Shown: piece after piece, positions 46,885 through 58,246 of the stretch | How the letters are laid out: each line of letters starts with the position of its first letter | How positions within the stretch are numbered: position 1 is the stretch's first letter | Notes under the pieces: model-generated | Database searches by the model: none | What the model saw: only the letters and a program-made list of their open reading frames with translations | What the model was told of the DNA's origin: nothing | Made by a program: the position numbers and the translations under genes | Source: Eudorina sp. 2006-703-Eu-15 | Lineage: Eukaryota > Chlorophyta > Chlorophyceae > Chlamydomonadales > Volvocaceae | Direction: 5' to 3' | Assembly (NCBI GenBank): GCA_003117195.1 | Contig: BDSI01000027.1 | Coordinates: forward strand, 62,001-126,000 | DNA: 64,000 nucleotides

Positions 46885-48243
46885 CTACGGCGGGGATGTC
46901 GACTGCCCGGGTGCTCGTTGCGGGGAGAAATTGGCACTGGCGCCCGCGTCGGCATCCGCGGGCACCGCCGAGGGATCCAGCACCACCTGCGGCTGACCCA
47001 CCCAGGCCTGCGTCCTATTCGCAGCCCCAGCCGGCGCAGCAGTCGCCGCGCCGCCGCCTTGCCCCGACGTCCCTGAAGGCTCACCCATGCGCATCTGCCT
47101 GCCTGCCCCGCGATCTCCTCCAGGACCATCCCGGAAAGTTGCCGGCTGGGCTGGCTGTGCTGACACGTGACTGCAGTCTAGATCCCTGCAGCTGTTGCTG
47201 CGGGCGGCCGTGCCCGGAGCGCCGTCACCACCGTCGCCGCCGGCAGCTGATCTGCAGTCACCGCCAGCCCCGCGCTCGCCCTGGCGGGCCGGGCTGCCGC
47301 CAGTGCCATCGCCCGTGCCGCCGCTGCCGCCGTTGTTTTCATAATTGACATGGGTTTGCAGGCGGGCGCCCACGACGGCCACCGACATGGGCACGTTCAT
47401 GACCGGGATGCCCGGGACCGGGACTCCCGGCAGCGGGCAATCCACCACGTGGCCGATCTGAACATCACATCACACCAGGGAGGGCGCAAAGGGACAGCGC
47501 ACAGAGTCAGGGGCAAACGGGAAGCCAGTCCCTGGGAAGCCGCTTGCGGGGGATTCCCACCCCGAGTACGGACGACATGAGGGCCATCTCCGACACCCCG
47601 TGTGCCGCCCCTGCAGTCCGACATCGCAGTGAAGCTGAGGATGACGGGTGCGTCTTCCTGAGCTACCCGGATACCGTACCGTACCCCGAAGAAAATGATC
47701 CGCGCTGCCGGTCGCTCTACTTTGCGGACCCCGGGTGGGGAGCCCCGGTGGGGGCCGTCATGACGCCCACATGCCGCCCCACCCCGCTTCCGATCCGCAT
47801 CATCCTGGTCCTCGTCACGACATGGCGGGCCTTATCCGGCCAAGAGGGCCAACCCACCCACCGCGAGTCCAGCGGGCGCGTGGACGGCCACCGTCCCCAC
47901 CAGCTGCAGCTGCGGGGTCGCGGTGAACGGCCTCTTAAGCTGGCGTATGAGCCGGTATGCGATGGCCGCATGCACAATGGCCAGCACCGCCGCCGCCGCC
48001 ATGAGGTACACGAGCAGCGCCAGGACCAGCAGCACCAGCAGGGCCAGCCACGTCACGGCAAAGCCTGCGGTCAGCGGGAAGGGGAAGGGGCCGGCCACAG
48101 CGCCACACTGTTGACACGGGGTGGGGTTTGAACAGCTCCATGGCAGGCGCGTAGGAGTCCCCGGTGGCACCGTACGGCGCTGGGTCGCTATTCAAAAGGA
48201 GAGGTGGGTATCCCTTCGCCAGTCTTTCCAAGTCGGCCATCAG
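46885..48243 (-). CDS. Unrecognised membrane protein with Gly-rich C-terminus; exon joins uncertain
   Basis: Three segments look coding. The start is ATG at 48243 (MADLERLAKGYPPLLLNSDP). Next come long hydrophobic stretches (TWLALLVLLVLALLVYLMAA, then AVLAIVHAAIAYRLI) followed by RQLKRPFTATPQLQLVGTVA, ending at a GTGGGT donor near 47857. The last exon follows a TTCAG acceptor at about 47463 and reads VVDCPLPGVPVPGIPVMNVP, VNYENNGG and a Gly/Ala/Pro-rich tail to the stop at 46885. The first two can be joined with a GTGCCA donor and the CCGCAG acceptor (phase 1). I could not define exons in 47464-47856. At least one, possibly two membrane spans. No family recognised. Confidence 0.4.
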
Positions 48244-48850
48244 CAGACGGCTCCAGACCGCACACGACTGGGGAATGCGCGATCTAGTCGGTAGGGGCCG
48301 AGGGAGACCTGAAGGCTGGATTGAACGACCTACTGCGTGTGCCTCAGCTACTGCGCTCCAACGCTGGTGGCGCCCTGATGTTGGCTAACGCGCATTGTCT
48401 TTTGCCTGTCCGGCGGGGCTGCAACCGGGTGCGCTGGCCGCACGGTGGGAAGCGAATGGTGGTGGTCGGTTCGTAACCAGAGGCTATTGAAGACAGTGGA
48501 CCCCGTTAAGCAGATGTGATCTGTGCGGACGTGAGTTGCGCAGGGAGGGGACCCCACCTCACCGATGTTAAGCCGATGGAGCGCGCAGCAGCCACAGCTC
48601 TCGCTGGAGGGTATGTCCGTGTAGGGTGTGCGATAGCAGCATATCCGAGGATTTGGCCACTGGAACGTGACGATGATCCCTGGGGAAGACGGCGCGGGGA
48701 AATGTTAGCTTGGACGAGTCACCGTTACAAGTAGGTGGTGGTTAACGAATATCGTCCGAATCCAGGAATTGCCCATCCCTGACATTGTCCCAATGATGCT
48801 GAAGAGCAGTAAAATACAATGCGCATTTCCCTTATTCGCCTGAGGGAGTT
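48244..48850. other. Intergenic / 5' region, nothing recognised
   Basis: No ORF with coding character on either strand; contains the upstream region of the - strand membrane-protein gene. Confidence 0.4.
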
Positions 48851-49431
48851 CTATGTGGTTAAGCCGTAGGGCAACACCAACTCTGGACCGTCGAAAGACG
48901 AAAATCGCTTGTGTGGGACTGCCTTACCAATTACACAAGTGACGACACTAGATAAAACAAATATTCCAAAGAGACTGTAAAGCGCCAAAGCACCCGTGAA
49001 CCTGGGTCCCCCCGAGTCCGAGCCTGTATCAGTGCTGTTCTTCTCTAGAATTCGGCGACTGACAGCGACTTCCATGCCGTCTGATCCCCATGTTCCAAAT
49101 TCGTGGTTAGAGGCGACCACAACCACCAGCGGGCAAAGCAGGCAAAAGATTGCAGTCAACCGCTCGCACTTCATGATCAGTATTATAAGTGCATTGCTTC
49201 TGGAGACAAGGCGTCAAATAAATGCAAGTTTAACCAGGTCATAGCCTCTGTAGCTCTGCACAATAAAGCGAAACGCGGCATTAAATGTATGGGCTGCATG
49301 TATATGCTCCTGTAGGGTGTGATCACCTGACATGCCTTCAGCGGCTTGCTTGCCGTTGCATTGCATTTGTAAAGCAGGTTGTCGTAAAATTCGTACACAC
49401 CGAGTTGCACAGCTGAGGTCAACCGTTCCAT
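48851..49431 (-). CDS. Candidate small membrane-protein gene, structure uncertain
   Basis: A 107-aa - strand ORF (49174-48851) has a hydrophobic start (LTAIFCLLCPLVVVVAS), a glycosylatable loop (KNSTDT) and a second hydrophobic span (ALYSLFGIFVLSSVVTCVIG) with a basic flank, the layout of a type I membrane protein or the end of a larger receptor-like protein. Its frame stays open upstream to a CTCCAG acceptor. Further upstream, ATG at 49431 begins MERLTSAVQLGVYEFYDNLL and ends at a CAG/GTGATC donor (49327), with a matching acceptor before 49255. I could not join the two parts in one frame. Composition is more AT-rich than the neighbouring genes. It may be one broken gene or chance. Confidence 0.25.
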
Positions 49432-49693
49432 GCTGAATTAGGCGCTATGATCAAGGGATACTTGGGTAGAAGTTTGGTTAGCCACCACAGGCTCAGATGG
49501 CACATTTGTCCGGACTTGCCGTGTCCATTCCGAAAATTTGACAGCGCCATCGCCTCCAGTGCAACCGATTTGTGGAGTTGGCACATCCATCATAATTGGA
49601 GCGGACTAGAAAACCTTACGCGCATAATTCAACCCCTCCCTTAGTGTCGGTCTTCTGACGGGCGCGCCGCCAACACCGTGGCAGGCTGCGAGA

Positions 49694-51922
49694 ATGCTGG
49701 GCTATGGGGCCGCGCCTCTAGCCCGCCCAACCAGCCTGGGCAGACAGGTCCTTGACTGTCCGAGTATAAGCGCAGGTGCCGCCAGAGGTGCTGGGGTCCC
49801 AGTGCCTGTCCGTACGTCACACCCGTCCTGGAGCAGTCGCATCCGTCATCGGACCGCTGCAGCCAATCGTGATGGATCTGCAGCTGCGGCTGCGGCTGCT
49901 GCTGATCGTTACGATGACGGACAGGTCGCAGGCACCACCCGGGCAGAGCCCTCCACTTCGGGACGCGTCGCTCCTGGCGGCAACACCAGTGGGCGCGCGG
50001 GCGCACCGCAGCAACCCAAGGAGCAGCAGACGGCATCACGACGGCCTTTCGGCCCGGAGCCACCGCCGCCGCCTCCCGCACCGCCGGGTCACGGAGGGAC
50101 CACGCCGGGGTCGGTGGCCGCCGCTCCAGGGCCGGGGTCCTCATCGCCGTCTCCGGGGGGCACTGCCGGCGCTGCGGCGCTTCCCAAGCGGCGTGGGAGG
50201 CCCCCCAAGGCCAAACCTGTTGCCGTCGCTGATAACCAGATGGCGCAATCGCAGCCGCCACCGCCGTCCCAGCAGCAGCAGCAGCAGCAGCAGCAGCCCC
50301 CACGGTCATCGGACTCAGTGCCACTGGCGGAAGCGGCTGCCGAAATTGCGGCCGCGGCAGCGGCCGCCGCCGCTGCCGACACCACTACCAGCAGCGCACG
50401 ACGGCCGTTCGGGCCCGAGCCCCCGCCGCCGCCTACGGACACGGCAGCTGCCGCATCAACCCCGTCCTTCGCCCTGCCATACGATCCTTCGCAGCTGAAC
50501 CTTGACGACATTCTGGACCTGCCCCTGCCAGACCCGCGGATCGGTGAGCGCTTCCAGCTGGACGGCGATCTGACCGACCTGGGGGACCTGTCCGCGTTGG
50601 GCGAGTTGGGGGAGGCGGCGGCGGAGCTGGCCGCAAGCGCCGCCGGCGCCGCCGGGGACATCAGCAGCGGTGACGACGACCCGAATCTAGATCTTGATTA
50701 CGACAAGCTGATTGCACTGGGGACCCGCGTGAACGCCGCCAACTACGTGGCGCGCGCATTCGAGCGGGTCAAGCAGGGCGTCGACCCGATTGCCGACGCG
50801 GAGGAGGTGGAGGCGGAGGAGGAGGTGGACGTGGAATCCAGCGCCCGGGGGGGAGCCCCGCAGCCGCAGCCGCAGCCTGGGCAGGCGCAGACGCAGGGGC
50901 GAGCTCAGGCGCCCAAGGCGGCAGCAGGAGCGGCGGCAACCGCACCGCCGGGGGCGAAGACGGTCGCTGCCGCTGCCGCCGCCACCGCCGGCGGCCGCGA
51001 CACCGCCCGTGCTGCGGCGCAGGATAGCGCCCCGAACCCCGCGCCGCGGGGTGGGACCCAGGCGGCGGCTGCGGCTGGGGCCGCGGTCTCCTTCGCCCCA
51101 CCGCGTCCGCGTGGCGACGCCGTCTATGTCGAGGAGGAGGAGGAGGAGGAGGAGGACGAGGACGAAGGCGGGTCGGAGGCGGTTGACCCGGAGGAGGAGG
51201 CGGCCGGGCAACGGCGTGTGGCGCTGCTGGTGGACCTGCTGTCGGCCTCCGGCGCGGAGCTGGAGGCCAAGTTGGAGGCGGCCGCCCCCGAGGTGGATTC
51301 GCAGATGTTGGTGCTGCTGGAGCGGCGCTACACGGCGTCGCTGGCCATGCGACAGAGTCCCGCGGAGACGGAGCGCATCGCGTCGCTGTACCGCGCCCTG
51401 CGGTACATGTACGAACGCCGTACATCGAGCCCCGCGGAGCGGCTGCTGGACGACGTCCTGGGTATCCTCGCCGACACGCAGCTGCAGCCCGACCCCGCGA
51501 GGCGGCGCGGCGAGGCGGCGGCGCGGCTTCGTAACGCCTTCACGGGCGGCATGCTGGACGTGGACGTGTTCACTGCGGCGGCGGCGCTGGCGGAGGGCCG
51601 CCAGGCGGCGGCGGAGGCCCTGGCGGGGGAGCAGGTGTCCCTGGAGTCGTTCAAGGCGGAGGCGATGGGGCTGCTGAACCACGCGAAGCGGGTGCAGGAT
51701 GAGACGATGTCCAGCCTGGAGACGATCGAGGCGGAGGTGGCGCGGCTGCGGGCGCAGGACCCGGCTGCGCTGGAGGGCCGGGAGTGGCGGGTGCGGATGG
51801 AGCAGGTGCGGCTGGCGCGGCAGGCGCTGTCGGAGCGGGAGGAGAGCATGGGGGCGCTCGAGGAGGTGCTGGCACTCACCCGGGCGGTGGAGCTGCAGAT
51901 GCTGACGGGGAGGCTGGGGTAG
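49694..51922 (+). CDS. 742-aa protein with AT-hook-like motif and C-terminal helical domain
   Basis: A single long exon with strong GC3 bias. The first 60 residues are Arg/Ser/Ala-rich with few acids and could be an organelle transit peptide. Near residues 165-174 is KRRGRPPKAK, an AT-hook core (RGRP). The motif RRPFGPEPPPPP occurs twice (near 115 and 235). Gln, Ala and Glu/Asp runs separate these from a C-terminal helical domain of about 240 residues: ALLVDLLSASGAELEAKLEA, LYRALRYMYERR, SPAERLLDDVLGILAD, and a final coiled coil ending EVLALTRAVELQMLTGRLG. The order of these helices recalls the uncharacterised plant plastid family of At4g37920, but I am unsure. Possible role: plastid or nuclear DNA-associated protein (inference). 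No intron needed. Confidence 0.62.
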   Translation: MLGYGAAPLARPTSLGRQVLDCPSISAGAARGAGVPVPVRTSHPSWSSRIRHRTAAANRDGSAAAAAAAADRYDDGQVAGTTRAEPSTSGRVAPGGNTSGRAGAPQQPKEQQTASRRPFGPEPPPPPPAPPGHGGTTPGSVAAAPGPGSSSPSPGGTAGAAALPKRRGRPPKAKPVAVADNQMAQSQPPPPSQQQQQQQQQPPRSSDSVPLAEAAAEIAAAAAAAAAADTTTSSARRPFGPEPPPPPTDTAAAASTPSFALPYDPSQLNLDDILDLPLPDPRIGERFQLDGDLTDLGDLSALGELGEAAAELAASAAGAAGDISSGDDDPNLDLDYDKLIALGTRVNAANYVARAFERVKQGVDPIADAEEVEAEEEVDVESSARGGAPQPQPQPGQAQTQGRAQAPKAAAGAAATAPPGAKTVAAAAAATAGGRDTARAAAQDSAPNPAPRGGTQAAAAAGAAVSFAPPRPRGDAVYVEEEEEEEEDEDEGGSEAVDPEEEAAGQRRVALLVDLLSASGAELEAKLEAAAPEVDSQMLVLLERRYTASLAMRQSPAETERIASLYRALRYMYERRTSSPAERLLDDVLGILADTQLQPDPARRRGEAAARLRNAFTGGMLDVDVFTAAAALAEGRQAAAEALAGEQVSLESFKAEAMGLLNHAKRVQDETMSSLETIEAEVARLRAQDPAALEGREWRVRMEQVRLARQALSEREESMGALEEVLALTRAVELQMLTGRLG

Positions 51923-52592
51923 AGAGCGTCGGGGGCCCCGGGGTGGTTGCTTGGTGGGGGAACGCCATCTGGCGGCGCGAGGATATCGTATCGTTCCTTG
52001 GGAGGTGGTGGTGGGGTGGGGGTTTTGTGGCCAAGGCTGCGGATGGGTGACTGCCGCGGTGACCTGAGATTGCAGCTGCTGCAGCCGTGGCATGTGGAGG
52101 TACGGCAGTCGCAGTGTCTGTACGGACGGGACAGGTTGACGTGATGTGGGTTGGAATGATACTGTTGCGGCTGACTACCGGAGCTTGCAGACGTGGGCGG
52201 GGACGACCCACCCGGGCGGTTTCCACTCTTAAGCGGTGGTCCTGGATGGGATGGAGGCCGCAGAGGGGGCACCGTTTGCATGTCGCTGCAGTGTCGCCCA
52301 CTCGCCCGGGTGTGATGCGGTGTGCGCCGGTGGAGGCCGATCCGCTCGCCGTGCGCTGAACGTGTGGGGAAAGCACTGAGAAGCGGCGCGAGGAGTCCTC
52401 GCCGAGGACAGGCGGTGACGCGCTCGGCGTTCGAGGCAGCCTGCCGCCCATCACAGGCCAGTCGGTAACTCTAGGGTGTCTCCCGGACACGACACGACAT
52501 ACCATACCGTCCCTGTTACCAATGCGCCACCATACGCAGCGGTGGTCTTGCAGTGCCGCTCCAGTGCCGCTTCACTCGACATCCGTGTCTGC

Positions 52593-52597
52593 TGTAA
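52593..52597 (+). terminator. Candidate TGTAA polyadenylation signal of the AT-hook gene
   Basis: First + strand TGTAA after the stop at 51922, about 670 nt away. Confidence 0.4.
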
Positions 52598-53661
52598 GAT
52601 CGATCCGCACCACTAAGCCAAAGGTCACGAACGGTTACGGGGAAGCACCTCCAGGCCACCAGTCCCCGCCGCCCATCGCACCCGGGCGGGGGTGTCCCTG
52701 CCCAGCAGCACCGCGGGGCCCAGCTGGACAGGGTGGACGGGGTATTGGGGGACGACCCGCATCAGCGAGCCACAGCTGACGGGTCGACAGGTCAAGTCAG
52801 GTCAGGTCACCCGCGCGCCGCAGAGGCAGCCACCCACTTGTTGACCTCGACCGGTCCAGAGAGGTGCGGCACCCGATTTGCAGCCTGGGGGGGTCGTGGG
52901 CCGTCGTCGTGGCAGCCTCAGACACCCCTTTCCCCCCCGCAGACCAAGACGACCTGCCGGGACCACACGTCTGCTCACCCACCCACCCACCCACTTGCTG
53001 GGTGTGTCTGGGCTTCGTGTGATTTAACCCACCAACCCGCCTACCCACTTGACCCCTCAAAAAGTGACACATGCGGGATGGATGCGTCGCCGTCCGCCGT
53101 CCGTCCGGTAACGCACACATACACACACACAGCACCAGAAACGGACAATTAAAATTGGAATGAAATCCTGACAGGGGCCGCTCGTTGTGCACAAAACGTC
53201 TCAGCAATGACCTCATTCGTTGCGTTGGGGGCGGGGAGGGAGGGAGGGGGGGCCCTGCCCTGCCGGCGGGGCAGTCCGACAGCCACACCACCCGGCTCCT
53301 CACCTACAAGCCCGGTGCAGGCGGTCACGCCGCCGCGGGAAGGGCAGCAGCACCAGGCCGCCGCTTGCAGCCGGGCCGCAGCAGAGCTCCTGGGCCCGGG
53401 CCCTGAACCATCACCTGTCTGGGCTGTTTCTTTTTGTCACCCCGGCATGCGCACCCGCACGTACCCGCGCGTACGGCACCGCCCGCCACGACCCTGGTAC
53501 GACAACTCTTACGCCGTCAATCGATCACAGCCACCGCGGCTCCAAGCGCTGCGCATCCACCGCCCTCCCCCCTTGTGGAGGGCCTGGCCCCCAGAGAGAC
53601 CACCAGCCCGGTACCACAGCCTGCCATCATGACCCTTCCCGCTGCAGCGCCATCAGGCCCT

Positions 53662-53692
<31 letters not shown>

Positions 53693-54176
53693 GCTTCATC
53701 GCTCACGCGCCGGCTGCGACAGCGGACGAACACAGTCTTCCCGCGCGGTTGGCGGTGTGGGGTTGGGGGTTGGCGCGGGTGTAGGGTGGCGCCGCCCCCA
53801 CCAGCGTCCCTCGGCGCTGCGTGAGCGTGCCCCACCGGCACACGAGCGGGTGCCCCTGCTCGGACACCCAGAGCCGCTCCGCTCCGATCCGCCCGACACG
53901 CTCCACATCAGCGCCAAGCGTCGTGAGCTCCCCCCTGAGCGACGCCCCCTTGCCCTCCTTCCCGGCAGCTGCGCGAGTGTGAAGCCGCCTGGCTGGTGGT
54001 GGTGGAGGCGGAGGTTGGCCCACCACGAAGAGCAACCCCCGGGCAGCGCCACGTCCGTCCGTACGAGAGGGCTACCAGGCTGCTGGCGCAAAACACAACT
54101 GCTGCTGCTGCGGGGGCGGGGGCCAGCCCCCAAGTGACCTAAGATGGGGTCGGGTCGGGTCAGGTGGGGTGTGGGG
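52598..54176. other. Intergenic region with GT microsatellite and an unassigned - strand frame
   Basis: GT repeats lie at about 53661-53690. A - strand frame in about 53770-53940 (LRGELTTLGADVERVGRIGA, LWVSEQGHPLVCRWG) has coding character but no start, partner exons or recognised family. Confidence 0.35.
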
Positions 54177-55552
54177 TCATGTCATGAAGCCGCCCAGCGA
54201 GGCCCCCGGTCGCGGGTACACGGCCACGATCTGCTCCAGCTGTGTGTCGAAGCGGAGGGAGGTGATGGGCAGTCCGAACTTGTGGAAGGGGTTGGAGGTG
54301 GTGTCCACGTACAGGCTGTGCAGCCGCCGGAAAACCTGCCGGGAGGGGCGGGGGCCCGTTGGCGTCAATAGGCGTCGATGGGCGAAGAGGGGGCGGGTTC
54401 GCCAATGGGGGCGTCGGCGTTGTTGGCGATGGTGACGAGTGCGATGCTGGCGAGAGGCTGTGAGGAGCGGGTCGCTGACTGGAAGGTCCTTTGCACAGAC
54501 ATGTGCTTGGTACGCGGCACGGGTGCATGTGCCTCACGGCGCCAGGTGCTGCGGCGGCAGGTACTCCTACGCCGCGAGGGCAGTGGTCCCCGGTGCGTCC
54601 ACGTGCACAGCAACCCAGTGGTGTGGCCCCAGTCATATACCGACGACCGGTGCTGTGCCGGACCGGACGCGGAGTCAAGACCTGGTCGCCGTGAGGCCTT
54701 GCGGCCGCTGACTCCCGTCCTACCCGCAAAACCGCCTCGTCCTTAACGGGCGCCTCGTCATCCAGCAGCAGGATGATCTTCACGTGGGTGTTGGTCAGGT
54801 AGCTGCAGCGGCGAGAGGGGATGGGCGGCGGCAGAGGCAGAGGTGCAGATGGGGAAGCGGCTGGGTGCTGGCTTGCACCGGTCGGCCCAAGGTTTTGGTG
54901 GCCGCGATGGCCCGAGTGCACAATAAGCCCGTTATGTTTGTGCAGCGGTGGACGGGGGATGTGAGGTCAGAAATGCCACATGAATGGCGGAGAGGTTGCA
55001 CTGCCGGGTTGCCGGGTCACCCCAAGAGGAGCTCCGGGAGCGGAACCAGTGGGGGAGGTGACGGCCGCGAGGCCGACGGGAGGCCAACAGGAGGCACCCG
55101 TGGTGAGCGAACGGGAGGCGAGGCGGTGCGCTCTTGCACACGTTCTCACCCGTACACCTTGTAGTCCTCAGTGGGGTAGAGCAGCCCCAGGTAGGCATCT
55201 TGCGAGTCGCCCGGGCCCCGCTTTAGGAGTACTGCAGGGTTCAAGGCGAAGTGCCCAGGATGCGGGAAGGCGGCCGTGCGAAAGGGTGTACCCAGCTGAC
55301 TTCGAGGGGCTTACCCCCATGTATTCGCCACAGTGCCTTACCCTTCTCTTCCACGGCGTCTAATGAGCAATGCACGACATAATGCAACTTCATGTATTGG
55401 TCATCGCTGACAGGATCCATGCTCCGCAGGTACATGGGGTTATTCTGCATAAAAGAAGGCATTCGCTTTATGTAGCATCCGCTAAGCTCCCAAACACAGA
55501 AAAGTCCAAGACTTGCCTGAGGACCAATAAAAGCCACACAGGTGATTCCCAT
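54177..55552 (-). CDS. TRAPPC2L: TRAPP complex subunit 2-like protein (TRAPPC2L)
   Basis: Sedlin/longin-fold subunit of the TRAPP tethering complexes acting in ER-Golgi and Golgi vesicle traffic. Five exons: 55552-55517, 55444-55342, 55231-55150, 54802-54724, 54335-54177; 152 aa, near the usual 140. Motifs in order: MGITCVAFIGPQ (first strand), NNPMYLRSM, KLHYVVHCSLDAVEEK, YLGLLYPTEDYKVYG (the family hallmark), YLTNTHVKIILLLDDE, FRRLHSLYVDTTSNPF, RFDTQLEQIV. Intron 1 (55516-55445, 72 bp) begins with GC (CAG|GCAAGT) rather than GT; the other four are GT-AG. The insert LLKRGPGDSQD before the hallmark replaces the animal KISAMGK linker and fits as coding sequence. All phases agree, so the model is firm. 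Confidence 0.93.
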
Positions 55553-58246
55553 TTTGAAATGCAACTAAAATTTAAACACTGTATTGATGGGACGGCGAGG
55601 TCAAAAATTCTCTCGTCATCTGACTGTATGCAGTGCCATCCTTGATGCACTGATTGAAAAAATGTGGTGATGGGACACTGTCTCCATGCGCTCTGGGGTC
55701 TAGGTCTCCAGATTCCGGCTCTGGGGTTGGTCGTCAACGTAAGGTCGTTATTCCGTTAATTTTTGGCAGCAGGGCTAGGGGGACAACGCCCATTGCTTAA
55801 GCCTGCAAGGGCTAATCAGAACCCACGCCCAATTTAGAGCATGCCACATCAGGCTTGCGGCCATACGTTCAGGCTTCTCGGTTCTCGCGAACCTGACGGC
55901 GGCACGGCGCCACAGAAATGCCGTGCGGTCATCACGGGTCGTCGGTGCACGACAGGGCCGGCCGTGCAAAACCACACCTCGTATTGCTAGCTCTCTGAAA
56001 ACGGCTATGATACTGGATTGGTTTCCTGCGAGTTCCTTGTTTAAGGGTTGTTTGTGATGCTGCACAAGCACCGTGAATCTAGCGAGGGCTTGTGCCCCAC
56101 AAATCGATGTACGGGCTCCGTCCCCCTGTGCTTACGTGCGTCGCAAACCCTACATAACATGGTATCACTTTTGACAAGTAGGGGGTCGGCTTCCTTGAAG
56201 CCGGAAAAGGGCGGGGCCCCCTACAATCCGTACAGGCCGCTTGCTTTACAACGAAAACTCTATTACCGCGCAAGAGTGTGAGAGAGTGAAAGGGTGCCGT
56301 TGAGGGTGTTGTTGATGTTGAAGGTGGATCGGCGTGTATAGATTCAGCAAGCTCAAGCAGGTAGGTAGCCCCGAAACCAACCTGCAGTACACGGCGGTCA
56401 TGGCATCTGCATTATCACTATCGTAACGCTAGTCGCCTCTGCACTACCACATCCGTCTGTCAAGCAGATGATCACAAATCAAGCTTGAAGCATTCTGGCC
56501 GTGAAACTGTCGTTGTTTGGTCCGTCGGCAAGCTTGCAACCCTTCTGCTGCACGCGTGCAGCAGACGTGAACCTCTAAAGCTTGCTACAATAGTTACATA
56601 GCAATGTAAAGCAAAAGCAGGGTGCAAAAAAGTCGCGGTGAGAGCCGGACTTTCCATGGAGACCGCGGAGCTTTACTTTGACCGTTTGTGCGCAAAGAAT
56701 TTTTTTCAGCCAAACCAAAGTTACCTTGCAATAGAGGACAATTAATATGACAAACACAGCGAATTAGTTTAGCGGATAATGAACGTTTTGCCGTTACCGG
56801 ACGGACCACGGACACACGGACACACGGACATGGGCAATCCTAGGGGGCGGGGCCCCCCGAACGCGCTTCGCGCTGGGGCCCCGCCCAAAAATCTTGGGGG
56901 GCGGCCAAGGTCGTAACACTGTACGGCATATTCGCATTGTGTCGTATCACGACGTACATAGACGCACCATACCACCTGGGCGACGTACCGCAGGGATGAA
57001 TGGCAGCCCCTGACCCCTGTCTCCCACGACCGCCCCCGCAATCGCGTGATGACGATCCGCCCCCAGCCATCCCCGTCTCTACCCTGCTCGGACGGTGGAA
57101 CCCCGCAGCTGCGCGTCAAACAACACCGCCCCCATCCCCGGGCTCACTCACGGTGCCTTCGGCCCTCTTCACGTGGAACCACCCGGGCGGTGATGCACCC
57201 CTCGCTCGCAATTCAGCGCTGGGCTGCGACACATCGCGCCCAGCAACAAATTATCACATGTTCCAAGCAGGCCTGCCGTGCTCGGATCAACATCAGCGAC
57301 TGCCCATTCGCGCGCAGGTGCACGTCTCATTCATCTGTTCTTCATGATGCAACCTCTGGACCGGACATGGACCCGCGGCCGCAGGGCCGCGCTGCTGGCC
57401 CCGCCCGTGTACATACGCGGGTGGTGCCGCCGCAGACTGCGACACCGTTGCGACATCGTTGCGACACCGCTGCGACATCGTTGCGCTGCGCTCGAAACAA
57501 ACGATTGCGCACGTCGTCATACTGACAGCCAATCGGCCATACCCGCGCACCCCAGGACCCCAGGACGCGTCCACATCTTTGCTTTCCCTCATGTCAGCAC
57601 ACAGCGCATGCGCGTGCTACTCGCGGCCCTTGCCGGGCCGTACCGTGCAAGCCACCCATGACGGCGAAAACCGACACGCCGGGGGAGGCACGCCTTGAGA
57701 AACACGATGGGCGTGACCACTCACTGCCGTCAAGGCATCTCCGTCTCTCCTGCGACACGTAACTTTATTTACGGTGCCGTCATCTTATTACGGTGCCGCA
57801 CTACTATCACCGTACCAAGGGATTCTGCTGACGGCCCCATCGATTGGCAGCACGACCACCGCACGCGTAGAACTAAGGATCGATCGCCAAGGAGTGGCAA
57901 ATACCGATCACGGGTTCGTCGGCAGTGGCGTTTATTCGCTACACTACGGCATCTTGTCACTGCGCGGGTGTCGCCGCCGCGCCCCACAGGCCTCAGCGCA
58001 TTTACGGCGCCGCCGAACACCTCCCCTTCGCATCAACTGAACTCCACCGACCTACACTGCAAACGAACTCTCAGAATCACTCTCGGAAATCATGCGGGCT
58101 GCCAACTTCACTTGCACACACAGACGCCATCATGCCTGCGAAAGCGAGCAGCCCAACCCGGCAGTGACATCCCGTGCTCCCTGTTGGCCAAAGAGTTGCT
58201 GGGCGGTCTGCAGTGCATCGCCTCCTGGCTGCAGCGGCCGCACCTC
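55553..58246. other. Intergenic region between TRAPPC2L and PDC
   Basis: Contains AT-rich sequence (55560-56800), a GC-rich hairpin (56845-56886) and short direct repeats (GGACACAC at about 56805-56830). The part next to 58247 may be the 3' UTR of pyruvate decarboxylase. ORFs at 57000-57700 have no recognised domains. Confidence 0.4.
56845..56886. repeat. GC-rich inverted repeat (hairpin)
   Basis: Arms GGGCGGGGCCCC (56845-56856) and GGGGCCCCGCCC (56875-56886) are perfect complements around an 18-nt loop that itself contains CGCG...CGCG. The same 12-mer occurs at 56209-56220. Possibly a terminal or subterminal part of a non-autonomous element. Confidence 0.7.

Noticed and set aside
47544..48131. 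+ strand 195-aa ORF with VFLSYPDTVPYPEEND
   Set aside because: It overlaps the - strand membrane-protein exons, whose hydrophobic spans are better evidence of coding.
53653..54133. - strand exon LRGELTTLGADVERVGRIGA as a gene
   Set aside because: Coding-like, but no start, no phase-matched partner exons and no family recognised; the opposite strand is also open.
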